Source of the DNA: CBDCUW01 sp965222745
GTDB taxonomy: Bacteria > Planctomycetota > Planctomycetia > Pirellulales > Pirellulaceae
Reading direction: 5' to 3'
DNA length: 64,000 nucleotides
Assembly (NCBI GenBank): GCA_965222745.1
Contig: CBDCUW010000005.1
Span: forward strand, 2,914,001-2,978,000
The notes under the pieces were generated by a model, which was not told the origin of the DNA, made no database searches, and saw nothing but the letters and a program-made list of their open reading frames with translations. The position numbers and the translations under genes were made by a program. Positions 26,516 through 35,719 of the stretch are shown here, piece by piece (within the stretch, counting starts at the first letter, position 1; each line of letters begins with the position of its first letter).

Positions 26516-26566
26516 GTGATTTCTCTTTCGGTAGGGATAGACAATGAAAAGAAAAAGGCACCACCA

Positions 26567-27175
26567 CTAAATCATGTCGAAATCCATCAGTTCACTCGCG
26601 TCATCGTCTTCCTCGGCAACGGTCATCGCCGCCGCCTGCATACCGATGAACTCCACCGCTGTCGGATTCCCGACAACCAACATCACTTCACCACCTTCGT
26701 TGGTCAGCAGAAACGCGGTATCCGCTTCCAGACCGCCGCGATAGCTGTAAGGGAACTTGAAGATCGTGCCCCGTTTCAGTTCAGCCATCACCTCATCCAA
26801 ATCACCATCGACGTCCAGCGCGTAAACCAGGCGAATGTTGTGTTCCAGGTACTCTTCCACCGTCGCGGTATCGAACAGCTGAATCGGCGCACTGAAGGAA
26901 CTGGCGACCGGATGGATGGTCTTGCCCTCTTTATCGACCGGAGTCAGTTCCGATTTGTCTTGCCAAAGGCCGTCGGCATCCAGCCAACCCAGCCCCGTGC
27001 CACCACGTCCGATCAATGTTCGGCCGTCACCGGCAAGCGTCGCCAAATCACACGGCTCGCCCGCGTCATCGAGTGCCTGAACCTCCTTGAACCCATACAG
27101 CTTGGTGCGATCCACCTTCTTCAAGATGACAGAAAACTCGCACTCGCCGAGTTGAAAAACCAGAGGCTTTGCCAT
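26567..27175 (-). CDS. Unknown protein with SSB-like acidic C-terminal tail
   Basis: A 202-residue protein, probably the first gene of the ligase set. I use ATG 27175 (MAKPLVFQLGECEF); a GTG three codons earlier is possible. The N-terminal two thirds look beta-rich (KKVDRTKLYGFKEVQALDDAGEPC, GRGGTGLGWLDADGLW). The final residues EEDDDASELMDFDMI form an acidic stretch with a hydrophobic tip, a layout known from single-stranded-DNA-binding proteins such as SSB, where the tip recruits repair enzymes. No OB-fold motif is evident to me, so this is an analogy and not an assignment. Confidence 0.6.
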   Translation of the reverse strand: MAKPLVFQLGECEFSVILKKVDRTKLYGFKEVQALDDAGEPCDLATLAGDGRTLIGRGGTGLGWLDADGLWQDKSELTPVDKEGKTIHPVASSFSAPIQLFDTATVEEYLEHNIRLVYALDVDGDLDEVMAELKRGTIFKFPYSYRGGLEADTAFLLTNEGGEVMLVVGNPTAVEFIGMQAAAMTVAEEDDDASELMDFDMI

Positions 27176-27511
27176 GAGGAACACTCACACGGAAAGGGGC
27201 TGCCAATTTTGGACAGTAAAAGATAGTCCTCCAATTCGCCCACATCCACAAAAATGGGCCTCCCCCCTGGCAGATCGAGTTCTGGTTGCAACGATAATAG
27301 ACATGGCCAGGAGAGTTTGCCTGGCCGACTCAGCCCGGCAATCGGGCAAGCTCCAACATCAACGACGACACTGGCTCGTTGCCGAAGCAACTGGTCCAAT
27401 CGATGCCCACGCTGGCGACCAACGCCGAACAACTTCAATGCCCGATCGATGAGTGTGTATCCGGCACCCGCATCGATCACACTTCGCAGTCATGCGACGG
27501 AGGAAAACCTG
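27176..27511. other. Non-coding gap between divergent genes
   Basis: About 336 bp between the ligase-associated set and the small plus-strand gene. Open frames on both strands here (up to about 119 codons) show no family-like composition and I do not call them genes. Promoters for both directions are expected, but I saw no strong -35/-10 pair. No type A, B or C repeat is present. Confidence 0.5.
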
Positions 27512-28036
27512 ATGGCCGAAAAACATGGCTGGACACTACTGGATGTTGAATCCGTCATTCAGTCCAATCCCGATTTCGTCGCCCATCCTTTGCCCAGTTA
27601 CATCGATCGTTGCTCGTTGCTCGTCGGTGAGCTGGTGAAGATCATCGTTCGTGTTTTCGAGAGTGATGGGTACTCGTCGCTTTACCGACGATGGGTCGTG
27701 ATACAATCCATTGACCCTGGTGCCCCACTCCGATACGTCGGAGATTTGCAATCCGGCCCCGGGGGAAAAATGCCGCCCGACGAGTCAACTGCCATCAAGT
27801 TCGGCCCCAAACACGTCTACCGGATGCCGCCGCGTACGTTCACAATTTGGGGCACTGCTGAAACCGCATTCGCAATCACGGGAAACGCCGCACGCCCGTG
27901 CGATGCCGATGGCAACGAGAGGGATGATTGTGGTGACGTCATCCTTCATTTCAACGCGGTTGGCTGGGATGCAGCACTCGCCCGTTACACCGAAATTGCA
28001 AAATCACATCCCAGCTGGCCCCAACGAATCGCATAG
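27512..28036 (+). CDS. Small protein of unknown function, possibly DUF2314-like
   Basis: A 174-residue soluble protein. The start at ATG 27512 is fixed by GGAGG eight bases upstream; the frame is open further upstream without coding character. The pattern GELVKIIVRV..RRWVVIQSIDPG..YVGDLQS..IKFGPKHVYRM resembles small beta proteins in which a binding barrel contains LVKL, a WV strand and a closing F.p.H. motif, as in DUF2314/YegJ and some immunity proteins. I hold this loosely. It is monocistronic; the next gene is convergent. Confidence 0.5.
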   Translation: MAEKHGWTLLDVESVIQSNPDFVAHPLPSYIDRCSLLVGELVKIIVRVFESDGYSSLYRRWVVIQSIDPGAPLRYVGDLQSGPGGKMPPDESTAIKFGPKHVYRMPPRTFTIWGTAETAFAITGNAARPCDADGNERDDCGDVILHFNAVGWDAALARYTEIAKSHPSWPQRIA

Positions 28037-28191
28037 AGAAAGGTTTGGATGACGAAAGAAGCGGCCTGGACGCGTCAGGGTAATCTTTCGTCCGTTCTCG
28101 TAGCTGCGCGAATCGAGATCGCAATTAACGTTCCCGACCCATTTCGTCAGATAACGCGGGTAACGTGTCTTGTAACGGGCCACGATGAGGC

Positions 28192-29169
28192 CTAGTTCTT
28201 TTCCGATGGGCAGATATCGAAGACCACTTTGAAGGCGGCGGGATCGGTGGCGGTTTTCATCGCTTGGGCCGCTTCGCTCAGTGGGAATCGGTGGGTGATC
28301 AGTGCATCGACGTCGATCGTTTGATTCTGGAGCGCATTGAGCGCGACGTCGAACGGCCCGCACCGGGAACCGACCAGGTTGATTTCGTCAATCACGATTT
28401 CCGCGAGCGAGAGATCGTGCTTTGCCGCGATCGTCGTTTTCATCACCACCGTTCCGCGCGGCCGAACCAGTTCGAGCGCTGCCGGCAGACCGGTCGCAGA
28501 ACCGGTGCAGTCGACCGCCACGTCAAACGATTTTTTGGCAAGGTCCTGGCTGTCGCCAAGCTGCCTGGTCTTCATCCCCAGCGACTGAAATCGGGCCAGC
28601 TTCGGTGGGTGCTTTCCGATCACCATGATGTTGTCTTGATCCACTTCGGTCGCGATTGCCTGGGCGCAGAGATAGGCCAGACGTCCGTCGCCCAACACGA
28701 CCACTCGATCATTGGCTGACAGTTGCACTTGCTGGCAGATTTGGAACGCGGCGGCGAGCGGCTCGACAAAGACTGCTTGATCGTCGCTGACCGAGTCGGG
28801 AACCACGTGCAAGTTGTGTTGGGGAATCGAAACGAATTCCGCGAACGCGCCGTCGTGCCGGTCGATTCCGATCACCGTTCGCCGATCACAATGGTTTCCC
28901 AAGCCGTCGCGGCAGCGGGGGCAATGCCGGCAGTTGCAATTGATTTCGCCCACGACTCGGCGGCCAGCAAGCGGTCCCGCCTGAGCGACCGCGACAAATT
29001 CGTGACCCAAAACACCGGAAAAGCCCATGTATCCGCGTGCCAGTTGCAAATCCGTTTCGCAGATTCCAGCTTGGATGACTTGCACCACGATTTCGTCATC
29101 GACCGGTCGCGGGTCTTCGTGATCGGGGCAGAATACTAGGTTGCCGTTTTCGATGGTGATCGCTTGCAC
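28192..29169 (-). CDS. Zinc-dependent alcohol dehydrogenase (MDR superfamily)
   Basis: Oxidises an alcohol with NAD(P); the substrate is unknown. The 325-residue protein has the catalytic-zinc residues C37 (GICETD) and H56-E57 (LGHEF), a structural-zinc loop with C80, C83, C86 and C94 (CRHCPRCRDGLGNHC), and a Rossmann strand VVVLGDGRLA in the usual place. The overall pattern resembles threonine/sorbitol dehydrogenase-type members. The start is a GTG. It is convergent with the 27512 gene and divergent from recQ, so it appears to be transcribed alone. Confidence 0.85.
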   Translation of the reverse strand: MQAITIENGNLVFCPDHEDPRPVDDEIVVQVIQAGICETDLQLARGYMGFSGVLGHEFVAVAQAGPLAGRRVVGEINCNCRHCPRCRDGLGNHCDRRTVIGIDRHDGAFAEFVSIPQHNLHVVPDSVSDDQAVFVEPLAAAFQICQQVQLSANDRVVVLGDGRLAYLCAQAIATEVDQDNIMVIGKHPPKLARFQSLGMKTRQLGDSQDLAKKSFDVAVDCTGSATGLPAALELVRPRGTVVMKTTIAAKHDLSLAEIVIDEINLVGSRCGPFDVALNALQNQTIDVDALITHRFPLSEAAQAMKTATDPAAFKVVFDICPSEKN

Positions 29170-29255
29170 GCAATGAGATTCCTGACGACGGGTTTTGGAA
29201 AGGTCCGTTTTACAACGAATTCAATATTGTTTTCTATAGAACGACGCGAAGAATT

Positions 29256-29331
29256 GGTGGGTGGCACCAAATTGAAACTGGTGGGTGGCACCAAATTGAA
29301 ACTCGCCGAAACTCTTGGCGAGTTTCGCTAC
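29256..29331. repeat. Two perfect tandem type C units plus a short hairpin
   Basis: A 24-bp unit beginning GGTGGGTGGCACC is repeated exactly twice (29256-29279 and 29280-29303). It is followed by a hairpin ACTCGCCGAAACTCTTGGCGAGT (about 29301-29323) related to sequence near 35731. It lies in the 288-bp gap upstream of recQ and creates a false in-frame extension of that gene. Confidence 0.85.
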
Positions 29332-29457
29332 CCCCAGAACGAAATTAGATGGCTGGGCCTGCCGCAATGCTTCGGGTTACGAAACGAGATGGGGCAAACG
29401 TATACTTTCGATTTCGGAGAGCTTCCTTCGTTTCTCATTTCTCAGTCCTCTTCTGTC

Positions 29458-32208
29458 ATGTCCGTCACTGTCGCAGACCCCACCACCCTGCTGGCACGAT
29501 TTGGCCTGACCAGCTTTCGTCCTGGCCAGCAGAACGTTGTCCAGAGCGTTGCTGCTGGCGAGGACGTGATGTGCGTGATGCCAACCGGTGGGGGAAAGAG
29601 CCTTTGTTATCAGCTGCCAAGTTTAGCCCGCCAGGGGACGACGATCGTCGTTTCGCCCCTGATCGCGCTGATGAAAGACCAGGTCGACGCGCTTCAGCAA
29701 CTGGGAATCGAAGCAAAACTGATCAACAGCAGCCTGAGCGCGACCGAACAAGCCGACGTGATGTCCGAGATGGCGGCCGGAACGCTCGATTTGGTCTACG
29801 TTGCTCCGGAAAGGCTTCGCAACGGCCGCTTTCTGGAGGCGGTCGCTTCGGCCAACGTCACGCTGTTGGCTGTCGACGAAGCCCATTGTGTCAGCGAATG
29901 GGGACATGATTTTCGGCCCGACTATTCGCGGCTGGGCCGTTTCCGAGAGCGCTACCTGGGCAACGTGCAAACGATCGCCCTGACCGCCACCGCAACGCCG
30001 ACTGTTCGAGACGACATCTGCGAGCTGTTGGGACTGCAGTCACCGCGGGTTTTTGTCACCGGTTTTGCCCGCAAGAACTTGCGATTCAGTGTCTTGCATG
30101 CCAAGTCAGACCGCGAAAAGGACGCACAGCTGACCGAATACCTGACCGATCAATCGGGTTCGGGAATCATCTATGCCGCGACCAGAAAACGTTGCGAGGA
30201 ACTGGCCCAGTGGCTGCCACAGAAGGTCCGCCGGCCGATCGGGGTTTATCACGCCGGCTTGGAACCGCACCAGCGCCGACAAGTGCAAGAAGATTTCATG
30301 TCCGGAAAGCTCAGCGCGATCGTGGCGACCAACGCTTTTGGGATGGGAATCGACAAATCAGATATCCGTTTTGTGGCTCACTACAACATGCCCGGCAGCC
30401 TGGAGGCGTACTACCAGGAGGCAGGCCGAGCCGGACGTGACGGGCAGGCGAGTGATTGCCTGCTGCTTTTTTCCTATGCCGATCGCTACATCCAAGAATT
30501 CTTTATCGAAAATCGTTATCCGGCCCAGGACACGGTTCGCCGAGTCTACGAATTCTTGCACGGCCAAGAAGAAGATCCGATCGAGCTGACGTTGGATGAA
30601 GTTCGCGTGGCGATCGGTGTGAAAGATGGTGCCGAGGCGATCGGGACCGCGGAAACGCTGTTGGCCAGGGCGGGTGTGTTGAAGCGGATGGACAGCAATT
30701 CCAACCACGCCATGGTTCGCATCGATAGTGACGCGCCGACGATGTTGGACTTTTTGCCCAAGGAGGCAAAGATTCGCCGTCGAGTGATGCAGGCGATCGA
30801 AAAGGTCGTCGGCAATCGCCGCGGAGAAGATGTCTTTGTGCGGCCGGTCCGGCTGATGGAATTGGCGGAGGTCGATCGTGATCAATTGTCGCGGACGCTG
30901 CGCGAACTCAAGAAGCTGAAAGCGTTCGACTACGTGCCGCCGTTCCGCGGCCGCGCTGTTCACTTCACTCAGCGGGATATCCCGTTTGAAAGTTTGGAGA
31001 TCGATTTCGAGGAACTTCAGCGGCGCAAGCAAGCCGAACACGAAAAGCTGGAAGCGGTGATCGGCTTTGCCCGTACCAGTGCTTGCCGACAACGGGTGAT
31101 CTTGAACTACTTCGGCGATACCAGCCGTGACAACTGTGGATCGTGCGACCGCTGTAATGCGACCACCGCCAATTCGATCAAAACGGGCAACGAAGTATCG
31201 GTCGGACAGCTGGAAGGTGTCGACAAAGATTCGTTGCTGCGCGGTGTCAGGGTCGTGTTGAGTGGTGTGACTCGGATGCACGGACGTTTTGGGAAAAATC
31301 TGGTCGCGCAGATGCTATGCGGCTCCAAAAACAAAAAGCTTCAACAATGGAAACTGCATCGCCTGAGCACCTACGGGTTGCTGTCCGATTTGAGGCAAAC
31401 CGAAGTGGTCCAGGCGATGGATTCGCTGATCGAGGCGGGATTGCTAGAGCAAAAGGAGGTGGACGAGCGCCGTCCGACCATTCACATCACCGACTTTGGC
31501 CGGCGAGTCATGCATGCTCAGGATCCGTTGCCCGAAACCATTCGCTTTTCTTTCGTGCTGGCCAAGCGATTGGCGATGGCAGCCCGCACGATCGAATCGG
31601 GCGATGTGCAGACCACCGGCGGCGGCGAACAACCAAGTGACGCAGCGGGCGAAACAGATCGCAGCGGCGTAGCGGACGAACTGGCGACCCGATTGAAGCG
31701 GTGGCGTCACAAGACTTCCGCCGCGTTTGGAATCCCTGCCTACCGAGTGCTGACCAACGCGACAATCGACCGCATTTCGGAAGCTCAGCCAACGTCGACC
31801 GAACACCTGGAGGCAATCTCCGGTGTCGGTCCGGCCACGATCAGCCAGTACGGCGAAGATATTTTGCAAGTCATTCGCGACTGCCTGGAATCAACCGGGC
31901 ACTCCAGCGAGGAGGTCGCCGCGGATGTCAGCCCCAACGTGGAAGATGCACCCCGCGACGGCGTCCCCACAGAAACGCCCTCGCAGTCGTTCTACTGGAC
32001 CTGGCGACTGTTTCGAGACGGATACGCTGCGTCCCAAATCACATTGATTCGGCGGTTGGAGCCCGAACAGCTTGTCGATGACCTGGTGACTGCGGTTGCT
32101 GCTGGCCATCCTGTCGATCCGACCTGGATCGAGCAGCAAGCTGGAGCCAAGCGGATTGAAAAGGCAATCGCTGACTGGAAGTCGCGTCAAGATCGGGCCG
32201 ATTCGTAA
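29458..32208 (+). CDS. recQ: RecQ-family ATP-dependent DNA helicase
   Basis: Unwinds DNA 3-prime to 5-prime in recombination and fork repair. I start at ATG 29458 (MSVTVADPTTLLARFG, 916 residues); the frame continues upstream only through repeat DNA. Walker A is TGGGKS (about 44-49), the DEAH box is at 140-143, and the helicase C domain includes ATNAFGMGIDKSDIR and QEAGRAGRDG. The RQC zinc site uses C543 and the NCGSCDRC cluster (about 560-567). An HRDC domain follows at about 740-810. The last about 55 residues (FYWTWRLFRDGYAASQITLIRRL..) resemble the HTH_40 domain found at the end of some RecQ proteins. At 916 residues it is well above the usual about 610. Confidence 0.94.
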   Translation: MSVTVADPTTLLARFGLTSFRPGQQNVVQSVAAGEDVMCVMPTGGGKSLCYQLPSLARQGTTIVVSPLIALMKDQVDALQQLGIEAKLINSSLSATEQADVMSEMAAGTLDLVYVAPERLRNGRFLEAVASANVTLLAVDEAHCVSEWGHDFRPDYSRLGRFRERYLGNVQTIALTATATPTVRDDICELLGLQSPRVFVTGFARKNLRFSVLHAKSDREKDAQLTEYLTDQSGSGIIYAATRKRCEELAQWLPQKVRRPIGVYHAGLEPHQRRQVQEDFMSGKLSAIVATNAFGMGIDKSDIRFVAHYNMPGSLEAYYQEAGRAGRDGQASDCLLLFSYADRYIQEFFIENRYPAQDTVRRVYEFLHGQEEDPIELTLDEVRVAIGVKDGAEAIGTAETLLARAGVLKRMDSNSNHAMVRIDSDAPTMLDFLPKEAKIRRRVMQAIEKVVGNRRGEDVFVRPVRLMELAEVDRDQLSRTLRELKKLKAFDYVPPFRGRAVHFTQRDIPFESLEIDFEELQRRKQAEHEKLEAVIGFARTSACRQRVILNYFGDTSRDNCGSCDRCNATTANSIKTGNEVSVGQLEGVDKDSLLRGVRVVLSGVTRMHGRFGKNLVAQMLCGSKNKKLQQWKLHRLSTYGLLSDLRQTEVVQAMDSLIEAGLLEQKEVDERRPTIHITDFGRRVMHAQDPLPETIRFSFVLAKRLAMAARTIESGDVQTTGGGEQPSDAAGETDRSGVADELATRLKRWRHKTSAAFGIPAYRVLTNATIDRISEAQPTSTEHLEAISGVGPATISQYGEDILQVIRDCLESTGHSSEEVAADVSPNVEDAPRDGVPTETPSQSFYWTWRLFRDGYAASQITLIRRLEPEQLVDDLVTAVAAGHPVDPTWIEQQAGAKRIEKAIADWKSRQDRADS

Positions 32209-32523
32209 TGAAATCGACCGTCGGCGACTTCTCCGAAGTCGCATCGTGTCTGCCGGCTTCAACGCGATTTCTCGCGAATTGCATAGCCTGTTCGGAGATC
32301 TGGGCGACTGGCGCAGCCGAAACTTGACGGTGGCCAGTTAGTCACTTCAGGAGTGAACCGGTACAATTTGGATGGTTGAAAGGTTCGGAGGGCCGAGAAG
32401 TCACCAACGATTTTGACGACCAACTAAAGTGAAAAAACTCGGCGGGGCAAGCAGGCAACCCCCAGCTGGGTCTGATGTCGCGGCGACAACCGCGCAAAGA
32501 AGATAACTCGATCGGCACATTCC
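32209..32523. other. Gap between recQ and ftsH with a type B hairpin
   Basis: 315 bp without a gene. A type B hairpin (GTCGGCGACTTCTCCGAAGTCGC, 32220-32242) lies just after the recQ stop. The rest probably holds the ftsH promoter and a long leader. Confidence 0.6.
32339..32367 (+). promoter_or_regulatory. Possible vegetative promoter for ftsH
   Basis: TAGTCA, 17 bases, TACAAT. The -10 fits the general bacterial consensus at five of six positions and the -35 at four. It would give a leader of about 150 bases before the ftsH ATG. Planctomycete promoter consensus is not well known to me, so this is tentative. Confidence 0.25.
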
Positions 32524-34554
32524 ATGGAAAACAAGTCGGAAGACAACGGTTCGCCGGGGCCGGAGAACCAACCGAATCGACGCGGAAACAACTCGCTATT
32601 GATCGCCCTGATCGTGGCGGGGTTGGTCGCGCTGTTGTTCTACAAGAACGATGATGACCGATCGGTCATCTCGACCAGCTTCTTTTACCATGAGCTGGAA
32701 GAATCAGACAACATCGAGATGGTCAAGATCGGCGACCGGCGGGTCTATGGAACCTTCAAAATCCCCCCCGACATGCCGCCGGTCTATGTCGAAGGTGTAC
32801 AGAAGCCGCAGCTCGACGAAAACGGCGAGCAGAAGCAATACCAGAAAAAATTCGTCTTCAACCGGGCGATGGGCGCCGAGGCGGCCGCCCGGCTGGAAGC
32901 TCGGCTGGAGGAGGCGGGGGTCCAGTTTGACCAGCTTGATCCCGACAACACTCAAACGATCATCAGCCTGATTGCCTTCATCGGATTGCCTCTGGCGATT
33001 CTGTTCTTTCTGTTCATGATGCTTCGGCGCACCCGCAGCGACATCATGGGAGGCGGTTTCTTATCGGGTTTCAGCAAGAGCCCGGCCAAGCGATTCGAGG
33101 CGAGTGAAAAAATGGTGACGTTCGGAGACGTCGCCGGGTTGGAAGGTGTCAAAGCAGACCTGCAAGAGATCGTCGATTTCCTGAAAACCCCCGAGAAATT
33201 TCAGAAGTTGGGCGGACGCGTGCCCAAAGGTGTGCTGCTGAACGGACCGCCGGGCACCGGAAAAACGCTGCTTGCGCGGGCCGTTGCCGGCGAAGCGGAA
33301 GTGCCTTTCTTTTCGGTCAACGGCAGCGAATTCATTCAGATGTTTGTCGGCGTCGGTGCCAGCCGCGTTCGTGATCTGTTCAAAACAGCGAAGGAACAGA
33401 GTCCGGCGATCATCTTCATCGACGAGATCGACGCGGTCGGACGACAGCGCGGCGCGGGACTCGGCGGCGGACATGACGAACGCGAACAGACGTTGAATCA
33501 AATTCTGGGCGAGATGGACGGGTTCACCGGCAACCAAGCGGTGATCGTCATCGCCGCGACGAACCGCCCCGATGTTTTGGACCCGGCGCTGTTGCGTCCC
33601 GGCCGGTTCGATCGCCACATCACGGTCGGACGACCGACCATGAAAGGGCGCGAAGCGATCTTCAAGGTACATGTTCGCGATGTTCCCCTTGCCGACGACG
33701 TGGACCTGAAGCGACTGGCCGCCGGAACGGTGGGACTGACCGGTGCCGATATTCGCAACATGGTCAACGAGGCGGCTCTTTGGGCAGCCCGCCACGACAA
33801 AAAGATCGTCGACATGGCCGACTTTGATCACGCTCGAGACAAGATCTTGATGGGGGCCAAGCGTGAAGAAGTTCTGCAAGACAGCGAAAAAGAGAAAACC
33901 GCTTACCACGAAGCTGGCCACACGCTGACCGCCTGGTATTTGGACGGGGCGCATGTCGTTCACAAAGTGACCATCATTCCTCGCGGCCGCGCACTGGGTG
34001 TGACCCAGTACGTTCCCAACGAAGATCGGCTCAGCGTCAGCAAACGGGAACTCGATCACCAGCTGATTGTGCTGCTTGGTGGCCGGGCCGCTGAAAAAAT
34101 CATCTACAGCGAAACGTGCGTCGGCGCGGAAAACGACCTGGAACGGGCCACCGGAATCGCGCGGCGAATGGTCACTCACTGGGGAATGAGTCCCAAAATC
34201 GGCCCGGTCAGCTACAAGACCAGCGATGAAGATCCGTTTTTGGGACGCGAGATCCATCAATCCCGACAGTTCAGCGAGCATACTCAGGAGCTGATCGACG
34301 AAGAGGTGGCAAGAATCCTGCTGGAAGCCGACCAGAAGGCGGAGCAATTGCTGCGTGAACATCGCGGCGACCTGGAAAAGATTACCCGCGCACTTCTGGA
34401 ACACGAGGAGTTGGGAGAGGCGGAGTTGACCGACTTGATCGGACCATCCATTCAAGCCCAGCAGGCGGCGGCGGAAAAAGAGGGCCAGTCGCTGGTTCCC
34501 GAAAACGCGTCGCAGCCGGAGTCGGAATCGGTTGTCAATCGAGATCCCACCTGA
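32524..34554 (+). CDS. ftsH: ATP-dependent zinc metalloprotease FtsH
   Basis: Membrane-bound AAA+ protease that degrades unstable and misassembled proteins. The 676-residue protein has TM1 (about 26-40), a periplasmic loop, TM2 (about 151-170), the Walker A loop GPPGTGKT (241-248), Walker B IIFIDEID, the second region of homology RPDVLDPALLRPGRFDR, and the zinc motif HEAGH (462-466), with the third zinc ligand likely in the ENDLERATGIAR segment. The C-terminus is a coiled helix followed by a polar tail. It is followed by rsgA at 28 bp, probably one transcript. Confidence 0.96.
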   Translation: MENKSEDNGSPGPENQPNRRGNNSLLIALIVAGLVALLFYKNDDDRSVISTSFFYHELEESDNIEMVKIGDRRVYGTFKIPPDMPPVYVEGVQKPQLDENGEQKQYQKKFVFNRAMGAEAAARLEARLEEAGVQFDQLDPDNTQTIISLIAFIGLPLAILFFLFMMLRRTRSDIMGGGFLSGFSKSPAKRFEASEKMVTFGDVAGLEGVKADLQEIVDFLKTPEKFQKLGGRVPKGVLLNGPPGTGKTLLARAVAGEAEVPFFSVNGSEFIQMFVGVGASRVRDLFKTAKEQSPAIIFIDEIDAVGRQRGAGLGGGHDEREQTLNQILGEMDGFTGNQAVIVIAATNRPDVLDPALLRPGRFDRHITVGRPTMKGREAIFKVHVRDVPLADDVDLKRLAAGTVGLTGADIRNMVNEAALWAARHDKKIVDMADFDHARDKILMGAKREEVLQDSEKEKTAYHEAGHTLTAWYLDGAHVVHKVTIIPRGRALGVTQYVPNEDRLSVSKRELDHQLIVLLGGRAAEKIIYSETCVGAENDLERATGIARRMVTHWGMSPKIGPVSYKTSDEDPFLGREIHQSRQFSEHTQELIDEEVARILLEADQKAEQLLREHRGDLEKITRALLEHEELGEAELTDLIGPSIQAQQAAAEKEGQSLVPENASQPESESVVNRDPT

Positions 34555-34582
34555 TGTCGCCGATCCCAAGCAATCACAGCTG

Positions 34583-35710
34583 ATGGGTAAAAAAAAGAGT
34601 TCAAAGAAACGGACCGACTTTCGCAAGAGGTATCAAGGTCGCGTCCGTCAAGGAGATCTCACTCGGCAGTTCCAAGGCGATGAAGACGACCTGGCCGACA
34701 TTTCTCACGGCGAACGCGTCAGCGGCAAAGGTGATTTGACGCGCAAGCGAACCGTGGCCCAGGAACAGGATTCGACTGGTCAGCCTTCGGCGGAGGATCG
34801 AGGCGAGAATTTGATTGCCGGCCGGGTGATCAGTGTTCACGGCCTGAGTAGTCGAGTGCTGGGAGAGGATGGCCAGATGTACATCTGCGCCATCCGTCAA
34901 GTGCTCAAGTCGCTGAGCATCGAACAGCGGAACGTCGTGGTTGCGGGAGACCACGTGCGGCTGCGAGCCGAAACGCCGCGCGATGGAATGATCGAATATG
35001 TTCAACCGCGCCATGGATTGATCAGCCGAACCAGCCGCGGGCGACAACACGTGATTGTCGCCAACGTCGATTACTTGCTGATCATCACCAGTGCCGCGCA
35101 GCCCGCTTTGAAACCGGGATTGATCGATCGGTTTCTGCTAACCGCCGAACAATGCCAGGTCCAGCCGGTGGTGGTTATCAACAAGGTCGATTTAGTCGAC
35201 CCGCAAAACCTTCAACAAGTGATCGGTGTTTACGCCGCGATGGGCTACCGCGTGTTGATGACATCGGCCGATACCGGTTTGAACGTCGAATACCTGCGAG
35301 AACTGTTGAAAGGGAAACAGACCGCGCTTGCCGGCCAAAGCGGCGTCGGAAAAAGCAGTCTGCTCAACGAAATCCAGCCGGGACTTGGTTTGGCGGTCGC
35401 TGAAGTCAGCCGCGACAACAACAAGGGGCGACACACTACAACGGCGGCCCAACTGATTCCGATCGCCGGTGGCGGAACGGTGTTTGATACTCCTGGAATT
35501 CGCCAGTTTCAACTGTGGGACATCAGCGCCGAAGAGGTCGCTGGCCTGATGCCCGACGTCCGCCCCTATGTCAACGCGTGCAAGTATCCCGACTGCCTGC
35601 ATCTGACCGAAGACCAGTGCGCCGTCAAAGACGCCGTGGCCGACGGCCGCATCGACGCCAGACGCTACGAATCTTACTGCCACCTGCTGGAAGAGGATTT
35701 GTTGGCCTGA
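34583..35710 (+). CDS. rsgA: Ribosome small subunit GTPase RsgA
   Basis: A circularly permuted GTPase that checks late 30S subunit maturation. With the ATG at 34583 the protein has 375 residues; an in-frame TTG at 34532 would overlap ftsH. G4 NKVD (200-203) precedes G1 GQSGVGKSS (251-259) and G3 DTPG (302-305), the permuted order that defines the family. A C-terminal zinc knuckle is present (CKYPDCLHLTEDQC). The first about 80 residues are a basic extension (GKKKSSKKRTDFRKRYQGR) containing GDLTR twice; this is absent from E. coli RsgA and may bind rRNA. Confidence 0.93.
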   Translation: MGKKKSSKKRTDFRKRYQGRVRQGDLTRQFQGDEDDLADISHGERVSGKGDLTRKRTVAQEQDSTGQPSAEDRGENLIAGRVISVHGLSSRVLGEDGQMYICAIRQVLKSLSIEQRNVVVAGDHVRLRAETPRDGMIEYVQPRHGLISRTSRGRQHVIVANVDYLLIITSAAQPALKPGLIDRFLLTAEQCQVQPVVVINKVDLVDPQNLQQVIGVYAAMGYRVLMTSADTGLNVEYLRELLKGKQTALAGQSGVGKSSLLNEIQPGLGLAVAEVSRDNNKGRHTTTAAQLIPIAGGGTVFDTPGIRQFQLWDISAEEVAGLMPDVRPYVNACKYPDCLHLTEDQCAVKDAVADGRIDARRYESYCHLLEEDLLA

Positions 35711-35719
35711 AATCGTCAC

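Noticed and set aside
27121..27480. Possible small minus-strand gene in the gap upstream of the 27512 gene
   Set aside because: No ribosome site; composition is not protein-like and it overlaps the start of the 202-residue gene.
28037..28191. Possible gene remnant after the 27512 gene
   Set aside because: A short stretch with a protein-like translation on the minus strand was seen, but it has no start or homology that I can recognise.
33061..34626. 521-codon minus-strand frame opposite ftsH
   Set aside because: A shadow of the ftsH coding sequence with no conserved motif.
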